This document shows positions 1 to 9,973 of a stretch of DNA of 28,167 bases, one piece after another. The stretch is from Thamnocephalis sphaerospora (taxonomy: Eukaryota; Zoopagomycota; Zoopagomycetes; Zoopagales; Sigmoideomycetaceae). Each line of letters begins with the position of its first letter. Within the stretch, counting starts at the first letter, position 1. The notes under the pieces are model-generated. The model ran no database searches. It had not been told where the DNA came from and saw nothing but the letters and a program-made list of their open reading frames with translations. The DNA lies in assembly GCA_003614735.1 (NCBI GenBank), contig KZ992585.1, forward strand, positions 1 through 28,167, given 5' to 3'. Both the position numbers and the translations under genes were made by a program.

Positions 1-210
1 ATATCGATCGCAATACTGCGTTGCTGGTCTGAAAGCGGGCTTTATCCGCTACGAAACCTGTGGGCAAACATGGATGAAAATAGCCCACAGAGGCAACCAA
101 ATAGTTCTTCTGCATTCGATTCACTCGAGTATATGGTTGGCCCGACGGCACCAAATGCCAGGGTAATCCGTATTGATGATATGCCTGGTGTGGCCGACTA
201 TTCCCCTTGA
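1..210 (+). CDS. F-box-family protein, C-terminal end only (5' part outside the window)
   Basis: Frame 1 is open from the first base to a TGA at 208-210, giving 69 residues with no start inside the window. The peptide contains SGLYPLRNLWANM and ends GVADYSP. The C-termini of the two intronless F-box genes at 18503-19966 and 20429-21886 read GLYPLRSQW or NLYPLRNQW at the same distance from the end, followed by a variable tail with a conserved PNA triplet. At DNA level the stretch agcgggctttatccgctacg is shared with the minus-strand copy. I therefore call it a third member of the same family. The F-box itself is not visible. Its role as an SCF substrate adaptor is inferred from the paralogues. 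Confidence 0.8.
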   Translation: MSIAILRCWSESGLYPLRNLWANMDENSPQRQPNSSSAFDSLEYMVGPTAPNARVIRIDDMPGVADYSP

Positions 211-1196
211 TATTGGCAAGAAAATACGGTGATGAGGGTTGATGCCTGTTATACCATTGTAGCAAAACATAAAGCGCCAGTTGGCATCAAGTAAAATGAT
301 GGTGGAAATTAGGCGAAACGAATGGCGTGTGAATGAGATTAGAGATTAATTGGAATTTACTCAACGGCTTTTCCTAGCGGCTGGACGGTGTTGCAAGCCT
401 GCGTCAAGGGGGTCGGCACTAGCTATGGTAGGGCATAAGTGACCTTGATGAGGCTGCAGGTGGAACTGCTTGACAGACGTGAAGCGGCACGTTGCGGGCA
501 GCCCGACGAGACTGATGCGTTGCGTTAGATGGAGCGCGGAAGCGCGACACGAAAGGAAGAAATATATAAAGGGAAATCTGTTGTTTATTCTGCCAATGCG
601 CGGTGGCGAGGCTTTTATGCTACGCCGCTGCGCGCGCGTACTGATGGCGGAGGTAAAAGAGCGTTGAGTCAACATATATGGGTACGGCGGCGGAGCGTGA
701 TCGATCCAATGACCGGCGGCGGCAACAGCGCGATCGTCGACTGCTCTGGCTCTCTCAAATGAACGAGGAGCTGGATGTTGGCACGATGTGTTTACCTTCT
801 TTCCTGGAAATAACCCAGTTGAGCAGACTGAGTACTTTCAGCATATCGTCGATGAACGGCACATCTTGTGGTCTGGGTCGGGACTTTGGCTGTTGCCCAG
901 GCTTTTGCGGTTGGGTCGTGCCTTTTATACCGCTTGGCTCAGGGCTGGCTTCCATGACTTTGCCCTCCTCGTGCTGCTGTGGGTCTTGCTAAAAGTATGA
1001 GTATTACGGCCATGGTGGAAACAGGATGGTTGTTTGCAATGCCAGTAGGACCTGAGGAGTGGGTGCTCGCTTGGATATAGATTGCTGGTTGAGCAACCGT
1101 ATTCCACGCCAATATTGAGACATGAGCGTGCCACAGGTGAAATAATGTTTGTAATGTGTGGCTCATGCGCGTCTGCCATACTCCATACTCTGCCTC
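211..1196. other. Gene-poor interval between the partial F-box gene and RFWD3
   Basis: No gene is recognised here. A TATATAAA element lies at about 563-570 (+) and a TATAAAAG element at about 922-929 (-); they face each other. An open frame at 678-992 (+, 104 codons) starts with a charged Arg-rich stretch, and an antisense frame at 755-955 is also open. Neither resembles a family I know, and they cannot both be coding over the same bases. The interval may hold the RFWD3 promoter and 5' leader, a small unrecognised spliced gene, or both. Confidence 0.5.
563..570 (+). promoter_or_regulatory. TATA-like element
   Basis: The sequence TATATAAA sits in an otherwise GC-rich stretch about 630 bp upstream of the chosen RFWD3 start and about 110 bp upstream of the 678-992 open frame. 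A core promoter role is inferred from sequence only. Confidence 0.3.
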
Positions 1197-3749
1197 ATGC
1201 CTACTGACGTGGATCCCCCCATATTTACGATATATGTCGATACACAGGATATTGCACAGGTTGAGGACGCAGAGCCGAGTGGCGGCGAAAGCGACCGATT
1301 GCCAGGAGACAGTGGCGAGGCACGGAATCTGAATGACGACAACCGCAGCGACAACAGCGAAGCGTCAGCAACCGCAGCGGGGCAGAATGCACACCAGAGT
1401 CAAAGAAACGCGGACACTACGATTGTGTCTGACCATGACGACACGTAAGTTGGGGCTGCTAGACTGCTGTCGACTTTGCGAGCGGAATCTCACGAGGCTA
1501 GCGTTGCACCATATTCGTTGCGTACTCTAGCGACGTTATAGAACAGTCGACGGAAGACGGCGACGTATTTCAGGGATCTGCAAACCACGCGCACAGCACG
1601 AGTCTTGGCAAGCGGCGCCGTGCTGACCAGTGCCGAGTGGAAGACGAAGATGACGATGAGGTGCGCGCTCACACAGGGCAGTCAATATTGTGCTGATGCT
1701 GACCTGCGGAAACTGGATGTGGTGGCATTTAGGCTAGTCAGTGCATCATCTGCTTTGAGGCATGGTCACAGCTAGGCCCGCATCGCGTCGTTGCGTTAGT
1801 CTGTGGGCATTTATTCGGTGAATGGTGAGATGTGGTAAAGATAGGTACAGGGCGATAATGACGCTGCTAACGTGCATCGCTAGTTGTATTCGGAAATGGC
1901 TATCAAGCAAAAACAGCTCACGCAAGTCGCATGGCAAGTGCCCGCAGTGCAAGTAAGAGATGCAGGCGCTTGGCTAGTTGCCAAGTCGGTGCGACTGCTT
2001 ACATGTGCGGTGGGCGCCTCAGCCAACAGGCGCGTCTAAAGGACATACGGCCAATCTGGGTGCGTCGAGTTGTTGCTGTCGACAACGGTGCTGTACTGGA
2101 AGCAGAGCGCGTTGCCAGCGAAGAGCGGGCGCGCCGCGTTGAACTGGAAGTGGAGCGTGCCAAGGCCCAAATGGCTTATCGCATGGCTATGGTACGTTGC
2201 TCGGTAGGTTCCTGCGATATTGTGGCATTAACGCCCACTGGCTGCCAGGAAAGCCTAGAAATGGCGCAGAGTGAAATACAAAGACTTCAGACTATAGTTG
2301 AACGGTAAATGACGCACTCGGTTTTTTGCAATTGCACTGCCAACACAACCTTGTTAGGTATTTACCGGACCATCTTGCCGAAACAGTCGGCGATTTGGCA
2401 CCTGAAGCACAGGGAGCTGCGCCAGTGCGGTGGCCCTCAGGCAATCGTGAAGTTAGATTCAGGCAGATACACGCCATACCGGTTGATGTTCAGGCAAGAC
2501 CTAGCATCTGGGAACCTTATTTGTGTGTGCATCGACTGACACACAGCTGCGCACAGCATGCCTCACTGCGAGCATTGTCGTTTGGCAATGAGACGGGCAC
2601 CATGCTAATTGGATGCAAAGAGCCGTCTGCGACTGCTGGCGAACGCTATGGCATAGCGCGTGTGCGTCTTGATGGCACCATGGATCGGTTTGCTTCTTTG
2701 CACGACAAATCAGTACGCGATTTGCATGTCCACACGCTCGATAGTCTTCAGTTGACGGTCAGTCTCGACCGGACAATGCAGCTGTCTTCTTTAGACACGC
2801 CTACCGCCAGCGTCCAAACGTGAGTACGTCACTTGCGCTTGGTAGAGTCAACGTTAACCGTTACTGGGCTGCCTGTGTAGATTTGATTTGGGTGCACCCG
2901 GCTGGTCGTGTGCCTGGCAGCCAAAGGATCCGGCCTATATCGCAGCTGGCCTAGCCAACGGCACTGTACTGCTATTTGACCGCCGCCACCATTTGCGGCC
3001 ACTGCGTAGATTGGAAGGCGCACGGTGGCTTGGTATCAAACCAACGCATTCCCTTGCGTTTCTTGGATCGCAGCCAGGAGCAGCAGCAGCCTCGTCCTCG
3101 GGTGGCATTGATGCGATGCTTGCTGCAGCCAACTTTGACCGTGTGCTGGTCTGGCACTGGGATGAGCTGTGCCGTATTGGTGTCAGTACAGATCCACCAC
3201 GCCGCGTCCTGCACACATCGGCGGCCGACACATCATGCTATGCTATGAGCGTTGATCCGGTCAGCGGGCAGTGTCTGCTGTCCCATCGACAGGGATATTC
3301 CGCATCCACCCGCCATGTGGCCGGTAGCATCGGCTCTACAAATACCCCTGATGATCCAGCGTCGGTCACTTTTCAGGTGCAAAGTTCCGTGTCGCTTCCT
3401 TTGTCTCAACTGACGCTGGCGCGCAACGCACTATTCTCAGTCGGTGCAGCACAGAACGGGCGTGCTCGCGTGTTTGCCGGTATTGGCGTAAACGCATCCC
3501 ACACTGTACGTATTCTTGATGCACTCCTTGTCGTTTTCAGCTGCCTGCTCACATGCATCTTCTCGCGCACAGGTACAACTCTTTGACATGGCCGATGGCA
3601 CTGGCAAACAGGTGCTAAATCTGCCAGCAACTGCTTCAGCACTAGCAATCTGCCATCAGCCAGACAGAGCGGGCGATGGCTCGACGGCCGGCCGGCTGGC
3701 TGTCATCACCGGCACGCATTTGTACACCTATAACGCTGTTCTTACATAG
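1197..3749 (+). CDS. RFWD3: RFWD3-like E3 ubiquitin ligase (RING, coiled coil, WD40)
   Basis: Proposed exons are 1197-1444, 1531-1660, 1742-1824, 1884-1952, 2023-2191, 2249-2304, 2358-2819, 2881-3505 and 3573-3749. All junctions are GT...AG and keep frame, giving 672 aa (human RFWD3 is about 774). An acidic, Ser/Asp-rich N-terminus is followed by a RING at residues about 127-176: CIIC, then CGHLFG, then CIRKWL, then CPQCN. This matches the RFWD3 spacing and flanks. A charged coiled coil spans about 178-252, and the C-terminal half resembles the RFWD3 WD40 propeller (for example GTVLLFDRR). In vertebrates RFWD3 ubiquitinates RPA and RAD51 at stalled forks and crosslinks and stabilises p53; the fork role would be nuclear here. 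The start at 1197 is a choice. An in-frame ATG at 1158 or an upstream exon is possible. The fifth intron (2192-2248) is 57 nt and stop-free. The gene is convergent with the Ki-67-like gene. Confidence 0.88.
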
Positions 3750-3876
3750 ACCCATTGGTGTTGCCAAACAAATAGGCGCTATACTTTTATAAACTACGGG
3801 TGCTGGAAACAAACAGCACAAACGCACGACATGGCAGTGCAGCAGTAAACAGGAGCAAATGGTGTCTTCTAAACGA

Positions 3877-6649
3877 TTATTGCACGCGCCGCGACCGGAG
3901 TGCGCGGCTGGGCACCGCCTCCAGCTCCTCTACAGCCGCCTTTTTGGAGGCGGCGCTGCGACGGGTCCGCTTGGGCGGCGATGCTGCAGGTTCCTCGACA
4001 GACGCGTTACGCTTGGTGGCGCCACGCGCGCCACGCTTGGGCGCGGGCTGGTTCTCCTTTTCGTTTTCCTGCACATCATCAGCCTGAGCTTCAATGTCTG
4101 CTTCCGAGACCACTTTGGGCGTGTCACGGCGAGTGCGGCGACGTACTGCAGATTCCGCTGCGGAACGCGAGCGTAAGTATCTTATATCATTGGCGAATGC
4201 ATTTCACGTACCGTTTTCGGTGGTTACAGCGGCATCTTCAGATGCAGACGGAGCGGTCTTGCTGGCTGCAGCACGCCGGCCACGGCGTGGCGCAGGTGTT
4301 TCAGCCGTTGGTGCAACAGATGTCGCGTCCGTCTCTGGCTTGCTCTCTGGCTCTGCTTGCTTGACTGCAGCTCGTCGGCCACGGCGCGGTGCGGGCTTTT
4401 CAACAGCCGGCTCAGCCGTCTCTGCGAGCTCAGACTCGGCCTGCTTTGCACTGCGACGTCCACGCCGTGTCGGTGATGCCAGCGGCTCGTCCACCTCCAT
4501 AGGCGTTTCGCTCTGTTCAGTGGTTGCTGCATGCAGCGCTGGTGCTGCAGCTGCCGCGCGACGCCCGCGACGTTTGGGTGCCTCTCCAGCAGCTGGCGTG
4601 CTAGCAGATGTCTGATCTGGCTGCTCAGTCGCTTCGGTGGCCTTCCGACCGCGACTGCGGCCTCGACGCAGCGTGGTTGTCTCTGCCACAGGCTCCGGTT
4701 CTTGTACAAGTGCAGGCTCACTGGACTCTTTCTCCATTTCGACGGAGGCGCCAGCAGCATGGCTCTCTGCCCGCGCACCTGCACTACGGCCGGCTCTACG
4801 ACTAGCACGTACAGTTGGCACCGGTTCCGGCCCGGCGTCGTCGGCCTTTTCGAGTTGCGGCTCAGTGTTCTCTGTGCTCTCAACCACCTTTGCAGCAGTC
4901 TGGCCACGCGTACGACGAGCAGGCGTGGGTGCAACTTTTGCTGCTGCCGCACGGCCACGACCACGTCGTGTCGCTGGCGGGTGCGCCTCGGTGGTCGTCT
5001 CCAAAGCATCCTGGCCACTGTCTGCGGCCGGGGCAACATCCACCATCTCTGTGTCTGGCGCGCACACTGTATCCTTGGCCTGACGACGAGCTGTCCTGCG
5101 CGTTGTCTTTTTCGGTGTCGGTGGCATTTCCTCTGCTTGTTTGTTTGCCTGGATGGCAGGCGTCGCATCGTAGCGGCGACTACGGGTTGTATGCACTGGC
5201 TCTTCAGTATCGGCAATAGCAGCGGTCACAGCTTCTGTTGCTTCCTCAGTAGCGTCGACATCGGGTGAATCCTCCTGGTTAGACACTGGCTCTGTCACTG
5301 CATCAGGAGTAGATTCGGTGTCCATGACATCTTCAGGCGGCGAATTGGCAACAACAGTATCCTGCGACGTTTCGGGCGCCGTGTCTGCGCATATGGGTAC
5401 AGATCGAGCCAGCGACGAAGACGATAGCGTGGATGTATGCTTTGCTGTTGGCGGCGCTGGTGACTGCAACATCTCCGCTATACCGTCGGTGGCGTAGCTG
5501 TGCGTTGTCGGCCGCTTTGGTGTCTTGAAAATGCCTTGGACACCCTCAAAGCATGTCGCGTGTGACTGCTGCGGCGTCTGTACCAGCTCGCGTACACCAA
5601 TATAGCGCTGCTGCACCGGCTGTTTGGGTGTTTGCATGGTTTCACGCACGCCTACGTAGACCGGCTCGTCACCCTGGCGCGGCGTCTGCATCGTCTCACG
5701 TAGACCAACGTAGACCGGCTCTGTATCCTGTCGCGGTGTCTGCATCGTCTCACGTAGACCAACATAGACTGGCTCAGCATTGTGACGAGGTGTTTGCATC
5801 GTCTCGCGTACACCGGTGTATGCTGGTTCAGCGCCCTGGCGAGGCGTTTGCATCGTCTCTCGCACGCCAACATACACGGGCTCGGTCGCCTGATGAGGTG
5901 TTTGCATGGCTTCGCGCACACCCACGTACACTGGCTCGTCGCCCTGACGCGGTGTCTGCATTGTTTCGCGTATGCCTGCGTAGATGGGCTCAGCATCTTG
6001 GCGAGGCGTATTCATCGTTTCGCGCACCCCCGTCAGATCAACCTCTTTAGCTGGCTTGGGCGTCTGCACGAGTTCACGGACGCCAAGCAGTGTCGTCTCC
6101 TGCGCTGGTCCTGGCGTCTTGACCAGCTCACGCACGCCAACAAGCTCCATCTCCTTGGCTGGCTTGGGCGTAGCTACCAGTTCTCGCACACCCAGCAAGA
6201 CTGGCTCTTCGGTGACCTTGGGCGTTGCAACCAGCTCGCGCACGCCAACTAAACTCGACGATGTGCTTTGTACTGCCTTTGGTGTGTGCATGAGATCACG
6301 CACCCCGGTGTACCTTGGCGTAGCAGCTGTGGGCGGTGCTTTAGGCGTCTTCATCATTTGCGCAACACCAAGAAGCTGCGGCGAAGGACGTGGTCGTGGT
6401 GTTCGTAACAACTCGGCCACGCCATGCAAATCTACACTCTGCGGCTTCTTGGGCGACTTTAGCAAGCGCATTAGGCCAATGGCCAGAGGAGAATCGGTCC
6501 GGTCGCCGCTGGACGTCGAGGGCTTGGACGGCGTGTGTAGTGGACCACTGGATGCGGATGAGGTGGCGGCCTGCACGTCATCATCGTCATCCGACTGAGC
6601 GCTGGTAAATTGCTGAGCCGTGTCTACGATATCTGTCGCAGTGGTGTGC

Positions 6650-6718
<69 letters not shown>

Positions 6719-9183
6719 TCCACTGCAACATAATTTTCTGCAAACGGCATAATCTCTGGTCCGACCCTCTCTTCCAACGACGTATCGCCTCGCAAGGGTG
6801 TAATCTACAAGGGACAACGGTGAGTAGAAAGTCGGCAGTGGTAAAGCAGTGCAATCGACATGCATGCGCGCTAAATACCTTAACAAGCGGCTGTCCTGGA
6901 CTGGCCGTGCCAAGCAAGCTCTCAACGCCGCCCATCATGCGGCGACCCAGCAGTGCTGGCGAGCTGAAGAGACTACCAAAACCATTGAAGCCTGGTGTGG
7001 CTGGGCCAGGCGATGGGAGTTGCGTCGGCGGTGCACGTGATGCCGACGACAGGGTAAGCATGGGTGCCGGCGCTGCTGCTAAAGTACCAGCGTCCTGAGC
7101 TGCACTTTTGTCGCGTCGATTCACGGGCGTCGCTTGATAAGCAGCATCCTCGGCACTGCCAGATGGCGACACCAGCTGCAAGTGCTGCAGCGTAGACCGT
7201 GCTCCGGCCGCAATGGGTGACGGTTCAGTCTCGCTGTTGGGCGATGCAAATACTTCACGTATCGTCGTGCGCTGCAGAGTGGCTGTCGCGGTCGGACGCG
7301 TCGTCGTAGGCATATGGCGTACCTCAAAGCTGCCCGACTCGGTAACAAGGCGTCGAACACGTACACTAGGCGCACTGCGTGGCACTGGACGCGATAACGC
7401 TGCGCGTAGTGCGGGTCGAATCGCTGTGCGACTGGGCGTGTCAACGCGGCGACCACGGCGCACCGGTGTGGAGGGCGGCTGTCGATAGTCAAACACCTCT
7501 GGGCTAAGATCTGGTCCCCAGGTCACGGTACGCCGTGCTGACTGAGCGCTGGCTGCATTATCAGGCAGGGCGAGAGCAGAAGCATTGCTGGCCTGAGGCG
7601 TGTTGGTAACCGACGCGCTCAGCTGCATGCTGGCATTCAAAAGTGCATCGGCGACATCCGAGGCTGCGTCGCACGCGGCCTCAGCAAGGACCGACAGGTC
7701 AGCGTCAAAAATGTCGTCCTGGTGCAAAAAGATGTTGCCAAGCAAGCTAGAATTGCGGAGAGCCGTCTCCAGAATGGAGGAAGCCGTGCGAGCGGGCGTC
7801 TCAACCGCCGGCGTCATGTCTGTCTTCCAAAGCGAATCTAGCGCGTCGCTCTGCATCTCCATTTGAGCTTCTTCTAACAGTGCTGCAGCCTCTTTGCTGA
7901 TAGCATCTGTCGGGATGTAACCACTAGACTCGGCTGCAATCGCCGGTGTACCATCGTCAATGGCGACCGACTGGTACGCATCGTCTGACTGCTCTGTTGC
8001 ATCGGCTACCGCTGGTGACCGCTTATTGGGCGTTGGGACCATGCGGCTGGGAAGCATACCCGGGTGAAGAGAGGCGCGACGATGCTCGGCTTCCGCATCC
8101 GGAGACTCGTCCGCATCACGCAGACGGTCAAGTTCCCGCGGATCCAGCGAGACACGGCTGGACGGCTTACGATTGGCAAACTCGGGCAACGTCACCGGGT
8201 CTATCGTATGAAAACTGCTTAGCCATCGATGGTGAATTTGCTACCCGCTGCTCCCCATGCTACACTTACGCTTTCGATGGGGCGATGGCGGCCTAGCTGA
8301 TGTCGACTCGTTGGCAGGCGCTGGCTCGCTGGCAGAACTATACTCTGCCAGCATTTCGTCATCCAAGGTACTCGCCATCATTGGCGGTGGTGCCTGCTCG
8401 TCAATCATCAGCAGGAGTGCTTCCTCGCCCGGGTGTGCAGGTGAGCGTGCGGCATCAGCTTTGCCCTCGGGAGATGGCATGGTATCACTCTCGGCCGCTC
8501 GCTTTGCCTGCAGCATATCGCGCACAGAGCGGTTGATGGATCTTGCTGCGTGTGTGCTCGACCGGCGTGCCGAGCGTGTTGGCGTGATGCTTGCAGTCAT
8601 TTCTTGATGACGTCGTGAACGGGGCGTCTGAGTATTCTGCGCGGTGTGCCAATTCCCAGGCCATGACGCATGCCGGTTAATTACGTCGCTGTTTATCGTG
8701 CCACATCATCACCGGCCAACTTACAGCGCTGCGCGGTGGCGTTGAGCGGACAACCTCAAAGCGGAACTCGCGGCCGGCAATGCCGATCACATCGCCGTCT
8801 TTTAGCTGATGCGCTTCGTGCAGCTTGAGCGGCTGATTGTTGAGCAAGGTTCCGTTCTTGCTGCGGTTTGTAATCCACGGCTAGACATATGCCGTGTTAG
8901 CAGGGCGTAACATGATTCTGGCTGCGGTCTACAAGTACCTACCACATTGGCATCGTCAAACTCGACGACACAGTGGTTCTCGGACACTTCAGGTAGCTGC
9001 AAGCGAACATGCCCCTTTCTGTGTCATTCGATAGCGTATGTTAGCACTCGACGAATGGACCGGTGCACACGACAGCAAGCGCTACACGCACCGGCCAAAG
9101 TGGCATACACGATTGGTGATGGGGTAGGACGAAAGATCACGTCCATTGCGTCGCGTAATAACAATATTGGCTAAATGCGCCAT
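3877..9183 (-). CDS. MKI67-like: Ki-67-like FHA / PP1-docking / TP-repeat chromosomal protein
   Basis: Exons in transcript order are 9183-9092, 9018-8943, 8880-8725, 8636-8270, 8200-6879, 6804-4212 and 4157-3877. They join in frame to 1628 aa. Residues 1-100 form an FHA domain with FGR at 29-31, SENH at 43-46, KNG at 64-66 and DGDVIGI. It aligns by eye with the Ki-67 FHA (LQLPEVSENHC beside the human IQLPVVSKQHC). Residues about 454-480 contain RTVTWGPDLSPEVFDY then PSTPVRRG. This is the PP1-binding signature of Ki-67 and Repo-Man (RVxF-type core, then PEVFD and NTPL-like). Residues about 790-1120 carry 18 tandem GVRE-MQTP repeats, comparable with the GFKELFQTP core of Ki-67 repeats. A 23-Thr run precedes them. 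From about 1180 to the end the chain is basic with many RRGRRAAA blocks (AT-hook/LR-like), and a KEN box lies at 1569-1571. Expected role: mitotic chromosome surface and nucleolus, recruiting PP1, controlled by CDK. Function is inferred. Confidence 0.85.
5455..6480 (-). repeat. Tandem 54-nt (18-residue) TP repeats in the Ki-67-like gene
   Basis: The minus strand encodes 18 units of the form GVRE-(TM/LV)-QTP-(RK), plus one degenerate leading unit (LMRLLKSPKK). The central units (about 5570-6030) have a regular 18-residue period with near-identical DNA. The flanking units vary in length and sequence, as expected if the core expanded recently. Almost every unit carries a TP or SP dipeptide, the minimal CDK target, usually followed by a basic residue or RQ. 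Confidence 0.9.
6651..6718. repeat. (TAG)n / (ACT)n trinucleotide microsatellite encoding poly-Thr
   Basis: Twenty-two uninterrupted ACT codons (minus strand) plus one ACG codon encode 23 consecutive threonines in the Ki-67-like protein, upstream of the TP repeats. The array is perfect, so its length is probably polymorphic. In other frames it yields poly-Ser, poly-Leu or poly-Tyr, which are artefacts. Confidence 0.97.
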
Positions 9184-9482
9184 GGCCGTAGCATACACCG
9201 TCGCTCCTGCAGGTGTTTTTGACGTTGTGTGGCTAACCCTGGGCGACTAGGCAGGCATGCGCGCCGTGGAGCGTTGGCTAACAAGTGTCACTGAAAGGCT
9301 AATGCAGCAGCAGATAGGCAGTGGCAGCAAAAAGGGAAGAGTAGGGTACGTAGGGCAACAGGATAGAAGCGCGTCAGCTAGGCAAGAACCAAAACAATCG
9401 GTACTTCAAACGGCGCGCTGGACTGGCAAGAGGCAATTGTTTACATTTCAAAAGGCACACGAGTGTGCGCGATTGGCAGCCA

Positions 9483-9973
9483 TCAAAGACACGCAACCAG
9501 CATGGCTTCGACGCGCTGAAGCAGATCCCGCGAGGGTACGGTAGCTGTACGCAGCGTGATGCTGACGAGTAGCGGGCGCTGTTCCTGCGGCCGCTGTGCT
9601 GCCACCTTCTCCGCCAGCTGGGTTGCAAATAGCTGTTGCAATTCCTGTTGGTCAGTGCTCACGGTAAACACTGGCAGCGGCACAAGTCGACTGCAGGCCT
9701 CTGTGTCTGCGTTGCCCAACAGCTCATCCATGAAATTGGGTACCTTTGCGCACTCGCTCAGCGTACATTGCAGCTAGATGCGAGCAGGCTTGGCGTTAGT
9801 CACGGTGTGCTGGTGCCTGGCCAGACACTTACCAAATTGCCAATCTTTCCTAGCTGCGTAACCAGCACTAGGAGGCGATCGCGAAATTCGGCCAGCAGCA
9901 CCTCGGTATGGACGCCGTGCACCAACTCGGCCTGCTGGCGAATCTTTAGGGGAAACGGGGACGGTGCAGCCAT
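9483..9973 (-). CDS. PSMG3: Proteasome assembly chaperone 3 (PAC3)
   Basis: Two exons, 9973-9833 and 9773-9483, separated by a 59-nt intron (GTAAGT...CATCTAG), encode 143 aa. The N-terminal half reads HGVHTEVLLAEF then ILVLVTQ-like LLVLVTQLGKIGNL. This matches the PSMG3 core seen in the human protein (CGVPTQVVCTAF ... ILVLVTQFGKMG). The C-terminal half has the family pattern of a helix and strand (LLVSITLRT) and a closing helix. PAC3 pairs with PAC4 and helps assemble the 20S proteasome alpha-ring in the cytosol. Human PSMG3 is about 122 aa. The ATG at 9973 was chosen because the family begins just before this point; a longer in-frame extension to 10075 exists but is not family-like. The gene lies in tandem with the Ki-67-like gene, about 300 bp upstream. 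Confidence 0.85.

Noticed and set aside
361-675. 104-codon minus-strand frame after the partial F-box gene
   Set aside because: No family resemblance, no supporting neighbours and a composition like noncoding GC-rich sequence.
4094-5268. Several long plus-strand frames opposite the basic tail of the Ki-67-like gene
   Set aside because: They arise because the GC-rich Arg/Ala-coding strand lacks stops on its complement; no family features are visible.
5553-6600. Long repetitive plus-strand frames and a CRISPR-like look of regular ~54-nt repeats
   Set aside because: The repeats are contiguous, degenerate at third codon positions and encode conserved TP units on the minus strand; there are no unique spacers.
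6610-6930. Poly-Ser, poly-Leu and poly-Tyr open frames over the microsatellite
   Set aside because: They are alternative-frame readings of the TAG/ACT array; the poly-Thr frame is continuous with the Ki-67-like protein and spliced exons on both sides.
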